Assembly (NCBI RefSeq): GCF_903772925.1
Contig: NZ_LR812090.1
Span: 934,629 to 998,628 of the forward strand
From: Alteromonas macleodii
GTDB lineage: Bacteria > Pseudomonadota > Gammaproteobacteria > Enterobacterales > Alteromonadaceae
Direction: 5' to 3'
DNA: 64,000 nucleotides
This document shows positions 1-5,526 of this stretch, one piece after another. The notes below the pieces were generated by a model. The model did not search any database, was not told the origin of the DNA, and saw only the letters and a program-made list of their open reading frames with translations. Every line of letters begins with the position of its first letter. Within the stretch, counting starts at the first letter, position 1. Both the position numbers and the translations under genes were made by a program.

Positions 1-255
1 TACGACATGGGTAAAATGCCCGTGACAGGAGCAGCAGTGGTCACAGTTGTCTGTACCTGCGTTGTCTGCAGCATCTTTATCTGGCTGGCAAACACTGGAG
101 TCCTGAACACACAGTTCATGGTGTGATTCTGAGGCGCTTTCGAAGAAGCTATCAAAAGCAAACGCATCTGAGGCAAACAAAAACAACTGTGCAAACAGCA
201 TCAGGGCGGTAATCACCACCTTGCTGCTAGTTCTGTTGTTTTGATGCGACTTCAT
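1..255 (-). CDS. Cys/His-rich exported protein, CopL-like (partial)
   Basis: Partial gene: it starts at ATG 255-253 and is still open at the left edge, giving the first 85 residues. The N terminus is a signal peptide (basic start, then a hydrophobic stretch ending near DAFAF). The visible end is rich in Cys and His (DNCDHCCSCHGH), which resembles the metal-binding C terminus of CopL-family proteins that precede copper/zinc efflux operons. It is transcribed leftward, so a metal-efflux operon probably lies outside the window; that is inference. It was too short at the edge to see the whole protein. The family call is tentative, but the export signal and Cys/His cluster are directly visible. Confidence 0.6.
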   Translation of the reverse strand, partial: MKSHQNNRTSSKVVITALMLFAQLFLFASDAFAFDSFFESASESHHELCVQDSSVCQPDKDAADNAGTDNCDHCCSCHGHFTHVV

Positions 256-358
256 TGCATTCCTCGTTCTATTGGCTACATTAACCTATTAGCTTTAGCG
301 CCGGAAATCAAGAGAAGGCGCGAGTCATATTGAATTTTGTGGACATTACAACAAACTT

Positions 359-367
359 TTATGCACA
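359..367 (+). promoter_or_regulatory. DnaA box (TTATGCACA)
   Basis: A perfect match to the TTATNCACA DnaA-box consensus. It lies beside an AT-rich stretch and about 100 bp from the iteron array, the arrangement expected of an iteron-type plasmid origin. Confidence 0.5.
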
Positions 368-422
368 AAATAAGTACGTTCAGTAATAGATAAATAAATA
401 AAAACTAAAAGATAACTAATAG
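368..422. other. AT-rich stretch, candidate DNA-unwinding element of oriV
   Basis: Strongly AT-rich, with runs such as AATAGATAAATAAATAAAAA, between the DnaA box and the iterons. It has no gene in it. The role as the melting region of the origin is inferred from position and composition. Confidence 0.4.
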
Positions 423-466
423 CGACCCTCTACAGCCCAAGCATATTAAGGGCTTCACAGAAGATA

Positions 467-583
467 GAACTTTTTTGATACACAAACAAAACTTTTTTCG
501 TACGTTGATAAGTCGATTTCAAACCTTTCTCGTACACGAACAGAACTTTTTTCGTACACACGGCGAACTTATTTGGTACACAG
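467..583. repeat. Five iterons of a plasmid-type replication origin
   Basis: Five copies of a motif close to GAACTTTTTTCGTACACA. Equivalent positions of the cores (ACTTTTTTCGTAC and variants) begin at 469, 491, 523, 545 and 567, so the spacings are 22, 32, 22 and 22 bp. Periodicity of 22 bp, with one 10-bp insertion (one extra helical turn), is typical of Rep-binding iterons. The array lies just beyond the 3' end of the RepA gene. Short reading frames on both strands here only reflect the repeats (they translate as repeated KKVLFVY) and are not called as genes. Confidence 0.8.
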
Positions 584-632
584 CGACAGCAGCTCTTGCA
601 GGCCTTGTCCAATTACTAGATTTGAATGAAGC

Positions 633-1454
633 TCATGAAGCCAGTTGTAATGGTTGAACCGCTGTTTTTCCGCTTCTGAAGGCTATTCCTTTTTCCTTTA
701 CCTTAATAGAGCATGTTGGTAGGCAGTAGATCACATGCCTGAGAGCCTTGATGACTTTAGCTTTAAATTCGTACAGGTTCTTGCATTTACTTCTCTGGCT
801 ATGAAATACAGCTTCCAGAATTGCCCAAGGAATGAAATTACTTTCATTATTGCCCTCTTTATTCATAGAGTAAGCTTTCATATTTAAAAACAGATACAAA
901 TCGATTCCTAGTGGCGATCTCCGCTGAAAAAGTAATTGAAGTGCTCTAGAGTCTACAGGCATGGATTTTTTCACATCACTAATTGAGAAAGGTTTGGTTG
1001 TTCCTTTCGTATACATTCCTGCTGCCGTAAACCGCTCTTCGTTGGAGATCTTCATATTGAGAGCTGAGCGGAAACTAGAATAGAAGCTTGTCAACTGGCT
1101 AGATCCACTTTGCTCTCTTCCCACAACATCGAAAAATGCTTGTCGTTGAGACTTTTTAAGCTCTTCCTCAATTACTTCTTCGATTCCCGTTGTCTTCTCA
1201 AGTTTTGTGAATTGAGTTTGCCAGTAACAAATACTCATTCGCCCAAATGTGCCACCTGGAATACCGCTTTCGCATTCCAACTTTAAAGTTCGCCTGGCGT
1301 TTTCTTTTTCAGCCAATGTTATCGGTACGGTTTGCTTTTGGTGCAAAGGTAGTAGTACCGGATCAATAAGCACTGTCGGGTAGTACGCTATATATTTTTT
1401 GGGGACATCTTCGCAAAAAGATAACTCCCGGATTAGTTCGCTTGCGGATTTCAT
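633..1454 (-). CDS. repA: RepA-type plasmid replication initiator (PF04796 family)
   Basis: 273-residue protein. The C-terminal half carries the pattern of the plasmid-encoded RepA (RPA) family. It has a MPVDSRALQLL segment, then SPLGIDLYLFL, an IPWAILEAVF segment, LYEFKAKVIKALRHVI and a final KEKGIAFRSG before the C terminus. These correspond to the family's conserved PLD..L..L, SPLALDLYCWL, W..L...F, DFK..F..AL..V and GL.L.pS blocks. I start it at ATG 1454 because an in-frame TTG at 1478 has no ribosome site; a weak AGGAT lies upstream of the ATG. It follows a small HTH gene by a short gap and ends 50 bp from the iteron array, which it presumably binds to start replication. Strong family resemblance, although activity in a chromosomal setting is unknown. 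Confidence 0.8.
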   Translation of the reverse strand: MKSASELIRELSFCEDVPKKYIAYYPTVLIDPVLLPLHQKQTVPITLAEKENARRTLKLECESGIPGGTFGRMSICYWQTQFTKLEKTTGIEEVIEEELKKSQRQAFFDVVGREQSGSSQLTSFYSSFRSALNMKISNEERFTAAGMYTKGTTKPFSISDVKKSMPVDSRALQLLFQRRSPLGIDLYLFLNMKAYSMNKEGNNESNFIPWAILEAVFHSQRSKCKNLYEFKAKVIKALRHVIYCLPTCSIKVKEKGIAFRSGKTAVQPLQLAS

Positions 1455-1479
1455 TAGATATTTACATCCTATACGCAAA

Positions 1480-1701
1480 CTAACCGCTTGTTTTCTGACT
1501 ATCTATCCAATTGTCAAGATCTTTGGAAGGAAAGAGTAACTTCCCATTCATTTTTATGTATGGAGGGACGGGGTTTTGCTCACCATATACGCGGTTTCTG
1601 TATATGCGATTGTATATGGTTCTTTTACTTGAGCGGAGTATGGCTGCTACCTCTTCTAATAAATAGAAGTCAGGCTTTGGTTTTAAGTGTCGGTTCATCA
1701 C
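1480..1701 (-). CDS. Small helix-turn-helix DNA-binding protein (AlpA/excisionase-like)
   Basis: 73 residues, GTG start at 1701 with AGAGGT seven bases upstream (an ATG one codon later would also serve). A winged-helix/MerR-like HTH is visible: FYLLEEVAAILRSSKRTIYNRI at about 12-33, followed by a wing-like PPYIKMNGKLLFPSKDLDNWI segment. Such HTH_17-type proteins act as excisionases or as auxiliary regulators of plasmid rep genes. It is directly upstream of repA on the same strand, so it is probably co-transcribed and may control replication or excision. Function beyond DNA binding is inference. Confidence 0.7.
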   Translation of the reverse strand: MMNRHLKPKPDFYLLEEVAAILRSSKRTIYNRIYRNRVYGEQNPVPPYIKMNGKLLFPSKDLDNWIDSQKTSG

Positions 1702-1874
1702 AGTAGTTACCTCTGTTCACTGGTAATGTTCAATGCTTACCGATGAAACTACAACGCAATGAGCAACGGGGTGGTCGAAAAACTAGGGTGACTTTGAGGG
1801 GGTTTTTCTGTTTTTAGGAAAAAGCGACATTAAGCTGCCAATTTGAGGCGTAGCTTTGATTAAAAAATAAACTG

Positions 1875-1896
1875 TGAATTTGGCATGCCAAATTCA
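1875..1896. promoter_or_regulatory. Operator-like palindrome, copy 1
   Basis: Perfect 22-bp palindrome centred on GGCATGCC (core AATTTGGCATGCCAAATT). It lies about 175 bp upstream of the HTH-repA pair. The same core recurs at 2200-2219 and 2450-2471, each time upstream of another leftward gene set, so it is probably a shared repressor-binding site. Confidence 0.65.
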
Positions 1897-1927
1897 AAAA
1901 TGGAAAAGTCAGGCCTGAACAGCGGCT

Positions 1928-2020
1928 TCAATGCTGTTTATTCACCTTTAGATGAAATAAACAGGCAAAGAAAATGACAACGCCCAGAATCATTGCGCAA
2001 CCAACAAGTAAAGGTCCCAT
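1928..2020 (-). CDS. 30-residue single-span membrane protein
   Basis: A very short gene: ATG at 2020, preceded by a GGGAGA ribosome site, ending TGA at 1928. The product is nearly all one hydrophobic helix (GPLLVGCAMILGVVIFFACLF, residues 2-22) followed by HLKVNKQH. It starts two bases after the stop of the next small gene upstream, so the two are translationally coupled. Function not recognised; a small membrane toxin or a mating/entry-related peptide would fit, but nothing proves either. Confidence 0.5.
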   Translation of the reverse strand: MGPLLVGCAMILGVVIFFACLFHLKVNKQH

Positions 2021-2022
2021 AG

Positions 2023-2142
2023 TTAGATTCTCCCAGCTTTAATTGCATCAAAAAGATCGTGCTTAAGTTTGTCATAGCGTCGGGTAGCTCGAATAGCCAA
2101 AACCATCAATACCCAAACCTGAAACCATTCATATGTTGCCAT
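2023..2142 (-). CDS. 39-residue small protein upstream of the membrane peptide
   Basis: ATG at 2142 preceded by AGAGGTTGAC, stop TAA at 2023. The N-terminal part (WFQVWVLMVLAI) is hydrophobic, followed by a basic and acidic tail (RATRRYDKLKHDLFDAIKAG). The stop is two bases from the start of the following 30-residue gene. Good ribosome sites on both genes and their tight spacing support real expression. No family recognised. Confidence 0.5.
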   Translation of the reverse strand: MATYEWFQVWVLMVLAIRATRRYDKLKHDLFDAIKAGRI

Positions 2143-2199
2143 GTCAACCTCTTACTGATTTAGTGCCTGTTTTTTCGTTAGTCAAAAAAAGACCGCTCA

Positions 2200-2219
2200 A
2201 AATTAGGCATGCCTAATTT
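2200..2219. promoter_or_regulatory. Operator-like palindrome, copy 2
   Basis: Perfect 20-bp palindrome AAATTAGGCATGCCTAATTT, 58 bp upstream of the 39-residue gene and touching the 3' end of the 71-residue gene. It shares the AATT-R-GGCATGCC core with copies 1 and 3; one symmetrical base pair differs (A/T instead of T/A flanking the core). Confidence 0.65.
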
Positions 2220-2435
2220 CTATAGATAGGTATCGTAAAGCTCGCCTCGCGCCTGAGCATCCTCAGCCTCTTCACGAGTCATGTGCTCACCATCAGCGAT
2301 AACATTTCCCATACCATCATCCAGCTTATCCAATTGTTCATTTCCTTTGCTGTCTGTTCCATCACTGCCAAAAAAGGCACTTACGACGAATAAAGCGACA
2401 ACCGCTAAAATCCCTAAAAAACCTTCGAATCCCAT
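2220..2435 (-). CDS. 71-residue membrane-anchored small protein
   Basis: Start chosen at ATG 2435 because a strong GGAGGT site lies five bases upstream; a TTG 18 bases further out has none. One hydrophobic helix at the N terminus (FLGILAVVALFVVSAFFG, about residues 6-23) is followed by an acidic, soluble tail (KLDDGMGNVIADGEHMTREEAEDAQARGELYDTYL). Palindrome copy 3 covers its presumed promoter. No family recognised; likely part of the element's regulated accessory set. Confidence 0.6.
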   Translation of the reverse strand: MGFEGFLGILAVVALFVVSAFFGSDGTDSKGNEQLDKLDDGMGNVIADGEHMTREEAEDAQARGELYDTYL

Positions 2436-2449
2436 TTTTACCTCCACGC

Positions 2450-2471
2450 TCAATTTGGCATGCCAAATTGA
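2450..2471. promoter_or_regulatory. Operator-like palindrome, copy 3
   Basis: Perfect 22-bp palindrome with the core AATTTGGCATGCCAAATT, 15 bp upstream of the start of the 71-residue gene and about 80 bp from the divergent XRE regulator. Its 18-bp core is identical to copy 1. Confidence 0.65.
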
Positions 2472-2474
2472 TGG

Positions 2475-2523
2475 CTAAGTATTCCTTAGTATCTAGGTGC
2501 TATTAAAGCTAAGAAAATCTTAG
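2475..2523. promoter_or_regulatory. Pair of CTAAG-N5-CTTAG palindromes upstream of XRE regulator
   Basis: Two inverted repeats with identical half-sites: CTAAGTATTCCTTAG at 2475-2489 and CTAAGAAAATCTTAG at 2509-2523, centres 34 bp apart. They fill the gap between the divergent 71-residue gene and the XRE gene. They are good candidates for autoregulatory operators of the XRE protein. Confidence 0.55.
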
Positions 2524-2550
2524 TTTTCAATAGCAGATGTCGTACACCAA

Positions 2551-2823
2551 TTGAAAGCAAATGATGGTTCGCCGTTCCCAATACGGTTAAAACAGGCAAG
2601 AACAAGGGTAGGTCTATCCCAAAAGCAATTAGGGATACAGGCAGGGATGGACAACTTTGTAGCGTCTGCGCGCATGAACCAGTACGAGCGCGGTGTTCAC
2701 ACACCAGACTTTAAAACGGTGCTGTCCTTAAGTGCAGTGCTGAACGTGCCCACTGCATTTCTGTTTTGTGTGGAAGATGATTTAGCTGAAGCGATATTGG
2801 AGTTTCATCAAAACAGACAATAG
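2551..2823 (+). CDS. XRE-family transcriptional regulator
   Basis: 90 residues with a lambda-repressor-type HTH: IRLKQARTRVGLSQKQLGIQAGM at about 11-33 and the recognition/turn region MNQYERGVHTPDFKTVLSLSAVLNVPTAFLF at 42-72, followed by a short helical tail. TTG at 2551 is the only plausible initiator in this frame; an ATG at 2561 is out of frame. It faces away from the small membrane genes, and two CTAAG-type palindromes lie in its upstream region. Probably the element's main repressor, controlling itself and perhaps the divergent genes. Confidence 0.75.
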   Translation: MKANDGSPFPIRLKQARTRVGLSQKQLGIQAGMDNFVASARMNQYERGVHTPDFKTVLSLSAVLNVPTAFLFCVEDDLAEAILEFHQNRQ

Positions 2824-2909
2824 CGAAGTATCGCGACCCCATTAATAAGCCTTTTCATGTTTTTCAATATTTCCATCTTATTTGCCTGATTGCCTGGTAA
2901 ATTTCGCTA

Positions 2910-3029
2910 AGAACCCACCCGTAAAACAGAGGCATCATGAGCAATACCCCTCTCTTTTATTCGGGCGCTCCGCCGCCCGCTATGTCGAAGTCGAAAAATC
3001 GCCTTCAACATAGCGGGCGTCTGGGTTCT
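2910..3029. other. Nested inverted repeats around a 46-nt hairpin
   Basis: AGAACCCA at 2910-2917 pairs with TGGGTTCT at 3022-3029. Inside lies a long hairpin at 2974-3019: an uninterrupted arm around GCCCGCTATGT with its complement, two single mismatches and an AAAA loop. A further GGGCG/CGCCC palindrome sits at about 2963-2978. Strong DNA/RNA secondary structure next to an integrase suggests a recombination or regulatory site. It overlaps the possible 51-codon gene at 2937-3092. Confidence 0.5.
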
Positions 3030-3092
3030 GGCGCTTACACGCAGAAATTTATTTGCAGATTGCATCCTGATTTATATGCAGGTAATCTTTAA
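2937..3092 (+). CDS. Possible 51-residue protein over the hairpin
   Basis: ATG 2937 preceded by AGAGG four bases upstream; stop TAA at 3090-3092. The product is basic and Pro/Ser/Gly-rich at the N terminus (FYSGAPPPAMSKSKNRL) with no domain I recognise. The frame runs straight through the long hairpin, so the reading frame may be incidental to a structured RNA or DNA site. Low confidence as a protein-coding gene. Confidence 0.25.
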   Translation: MSNTPLFYSGAPPPAMSKSKNRLQHSGRLGSGAYTQKFICRLHPDLYAGNL

Positions 3093-3370
3093 ACCACTAG
3101 CCCGTTCGGGCAACGAAAAAAGTCGGCGCTCTCCAGCTGCCGTTTCCACGTAGTGAGGCACCCTCACGTCCTTCTATATATGTCATGCCGCGCCGCATTT
3201 TCGGCGTTCAAGTTCGGCGCTTAGTTGCTGCCGTTTCTATCTATTTTGATTTTTAAATCCCAGGCGAGATCGGTCCGAGCCTTGCGTTATGCGCTAAACA
3301 GGGGCGAATAGGCTTAAGTGTCGCTGAGCTGTTCACAGCCAGTTAATCTTACAACCTAAGGAATGACATA
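3093..3370. other. Gene-free structured stretch with a 23-bp direct repeat
   Basis: No convincing gene. A small hairpin, GCCCGTTCGGGC at 3100-3111, is followed by AACGAAAAAA. The 23-bp pattern CGGCGCT-N5-GCTGCCGTTTC occurs at 3124-3146 and again at 3215-3237, exactly 91 bp apart. The remainder is probably the 5' region of the HTH-integrase pair. Confidence 0.5.
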
Positions 3371-3589
3371 ATGTTTAATGAAGTACATGAAGTGTCTCAG
3401 CTCAAAGCCGAGACCCGACTAATCGCCAGAAAGCGGCATAAGCCGTCGAAGCTAGACAAGTACAGTGTTCACTTGCGTAAACTCTATGAAGAGGGCGCAA
3501 GTAAAGCGGAGCTTCAGCGCTGGCTTGTTCGTAGAGGTGTTGTAGTAAACTGGACCACGGTGAAACGTTGGCTGGACAGAAATGCCTAA
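3371..3589 (+). CDS. Small HTH-like protein translated with the integrase
   Basis: 72 residues, ATG at 3371 with AAGGA about nine bases upstream. Basic N-terminal half (ARKRHKPSKLDKY), then a putative HTH at about 37-70: LRKLYEEGASKAELQRWLVRRG followed by VVNWTTVKRWLDRN. Its last eight bases overlap the start of the integrase gene, so the two are coupled. It may be a recombination directionality factor or DNA-binding helper of the integrase; that is inferred from position only. Confidence 0.65.
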   Translation: MFNEVHEVSQLKAETRLIARKRHKPSKLDKYSVHLRKLYEEGASKAELQRWLVRRGVVVNWTTVKRWLDRNA

Positions 3590-4463
3590 ATTCGCCAAAG
3601 CAGAAACGCAGGCAGAAAATGTAGTTAAAGGGCTGACAAAAGCAAGAATTATCAAGTCATATGGTACAGCCCGTAATTACGAACAAGCTCTTAAAACTGT
3701 AGCCAAGTGGACAAAGGAAAACAAAGTAAACGGGCTTCAGTCACTGACACCAGACGTTGCCAGGTATTACCTTGAATACCGAGCGGAAGCTGTAGGGCAG
3801 AAAGCACTTGATATGGAGCGTCAGTCCATTCAGGCAATGATGCAACTGAATGGCAAACTCCCTCCTAAAGCAACCTTGTACCGGGTCAAATCAGAGCTAG
3901 ACGAAATTAAAAGGTCCAGAGCCTACACGTCAGCACAGGCACAAGCCGTATCCGAGCATCAAACTGCCACACATCAACTTTCCACTCAAATTGCATATGC
4001 TGCCGGATTAAGAGCGCATGAGCTTCTAACTCTTGCCAGTGCAGAAGAGCGAAATCCTGACAAACGTCCCGCGTTACACTCAAAATGGGCTGGGCGTGAA
4101 GGTCAGCTGTACACGGTTCAGGGTAAAGGCGGGTTGATACGCCACGTACTAATTCCTAACGAACTTGTCGAGCAGCTCGAAAAGCGGAGATTGGATAATC
4201 CAGTTACGATTACAGACCGAAAAATTAACTACCTTCAGCGTTATGATATTGGAGCAGGGAAGCGATGGTCTGACTCTTTTAGTAAAGCTTCCAAACGGGC
4301 ACTCTTCTTTTCTACAGGAGCTCACGGGCTCCGACATAGCTACGCCCAGGAACGGATGCGCGAGCTGATAGATATTGGCTTCAAACGTCCACTCGCGCTC
4401 GAAACTGTTTCGCAAGAAATGGGACATTTTAGGCCTGAAATAACCGAAGTTTATCTGATCTAA
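3582..4463 (+). CDS. Tyrosine site-specific recombinase (integrase)
   Basis: 293 residues. The N-terminal SAM-like DNA-binding part covers about 1-110, and the catalytic domain follows with all expected residues: R144 in AAGLRAHELL, K182 in QGKGG, H248 and R251 in HGLRHSYA, H282 in MGHFRPEITEVY and the nucleophile Y291. Only two residues follow the tyrosine, an unusually short tail. It is expected to integrate and excise the surrounding element by strand exchange at att sites. The gene is complete and coupled to the upstream HTH gene. It lies about 4.8 kb from the tRNA gene, so the att site cannot be assigned from position alone. Confidence 0.9.
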   Translation: MPKFAKAETQAENVVKGLTKARIIKSYGTARNYEQALKTVAKWTKENKVNGLQSLTPDVARYYLEYRAEAVGQKALDMERQSIQAMMQLNGKLPPKATLYRVKSELDEIKRSRAYTSAQAQAVSEHQTATHQLSTQIAYAAGLRAHELLTLASAEERNPDKRPALHSKWAGREGQLYTVQGKGGLIRHVLIPNELVEQLEKRRLDNPVTITDRKINYLQRYDIGAGKRWSDSFSKASKRALFFSTGAHGLRHSYAQERMRELIDIGFKRPLALETVSQEMGHFRPEITEVYLI

Positions 4464-4637
4464 CTAGGAATATACTGAATTCTGCTTTAGCTAATCTGTA
4501 GCAATAACAGCTAACGCTATACAACAATAAACAATAAGGGGACAGTTTGATCTGATATACAATTTAGAGGCAGCAGTAAGCCGCTATCGCCTGAATATTG
4601 GACTTTCACCTTGGACAATGAGCGGGCTTTAAAAACA

Positions 4638-5420
4638 TCAAAAACTGGTGAAGCTTTGATGCTTCCGAAATTTTTGACCTACAATATTTTGCTCCATTTC
4701 TACGGTTATCGCTTCGGGGAGACGATATAAAAGCGACCTTTTTATAGTTCCTTTGAAGCCTGTTTTTCCCTCTATTTCTGCTTTGATTGTTTTAAACTCT
4801 TCATAGCTAATTCGAGGATCTATCATGACCTGCGAAATTAGTTGGTGGGGATCGATATCATAACTATATATATCATCTGTCGGAATCTCAAAACCCCAGT
4901 CTAGATGTATCAGTCTGATTTCCTTTTCGTGAGAAAATGCTTTACGCTTAACCAGTAGGGAGCTGAATAAACTGCCGAAAGTCATTTTTCCATTATCAGA
5001 AAACGCCTGCTTAGCTTGAGAGATGATCTTTGATTCTGACAAGTATTTCACTCTACCGATACAGGAATCAACCATTGGTGTGTCTGCGTTGGCAATTGAA
5101 ATACTGGTAAGTAACTTACCTATAGTTGTTCTTATTCGCACACTTTTTCTATCGGGAGAATATATTCTCCACATTGCATCTGACGCCCTAGAAGTTGTCC
5201 AACACTGGCCGTACAATCGTTCGTGTGTATCTAAATCTATTTGTAAACCATCAGGGTATTTAATTTTTGATTTTAAGGTTAAATTTTCAAAGGTGTCGTC
5301 CCATAGTTTAGGTTTTACCAATGTATTCTTACAACTATCAAACAATTCTAAGAAACGATCGTAAGAAATCACTCGATAGATATAGTCATCAAATTCCGAT
5401 TGATTAATATTTAAATACAC
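4638..5420 (-). CDS. DUF2971-family protein
   Basis: 260 residues. The family pattern is visible: an N-terminal Y/R-rich start (IYRVISYDRFLELF), a middle QCWTTSRASDAMWRIYSPDRKSVRIR segment (the CxS...mW..Y....vaIr block), a VKYLSE strand and a KRKAFSHEKEIRLIH segment (the K...w.yE.E.R block). Biochemical role unknown. It is AT-rich like its neighbour and sits 106 bp downstream of the ATPase-nuclease gene on the same strand, so the two may form an operon with a shared role, possibly in defence. ATG at 5420. Confidence 0.7.
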   Translation of the reverse strand: MYLNINQSEFDDYIYRVISYDRFLELFDSCKNTLVKPKLWDDTFENLTLKSKIKYPDGLQIDLDTHERLYGQCWTTSRASDAMWRIYSPDRKSVRIRTTIGKLLTSISIANADTPMVDSCIGRVKYLSESKIISQAKQAFSDNGKMTFGSLFSSLLVKRKAFSHEKEIRLIHLDWGFEIPTDDIYSYDIDPHQLISQVMIDPRISYEEFKTIKAEIEGKTGFKGTIKRSLLYRLPEAITVEMEQNIVGQKFRKHQSFTSF

Positions 5421-5526
5421 ATTCTAGCCTTTGAAAAAATTCACTACTAATCGACATCAAATAATCGGCAATAATTAACAAAGTCGGAGAAATTCCAACT
5501 GTTATCGTTCATGACTGATTTGCTTG

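Noticed and set aside
430..657. Two opposite-strand 60-codon frames containing repeated KKVLFVY
   Set aside because: They are produced by the iteron repeats, with no ribosome sites, and fit a replication origin better than a gene.
2974..3019. Integron attC site
   Set aside because: The hairpin is attC-like in shape but has no GTTRRRY/RYYYAAC core sites at its ends, and the nearby recombinase does not look like IntI.
4464..4637. Remnant of another transposase
   Set aside because: A few phrases resemble IS ends but no inverted repeats or translated homology could be shown.
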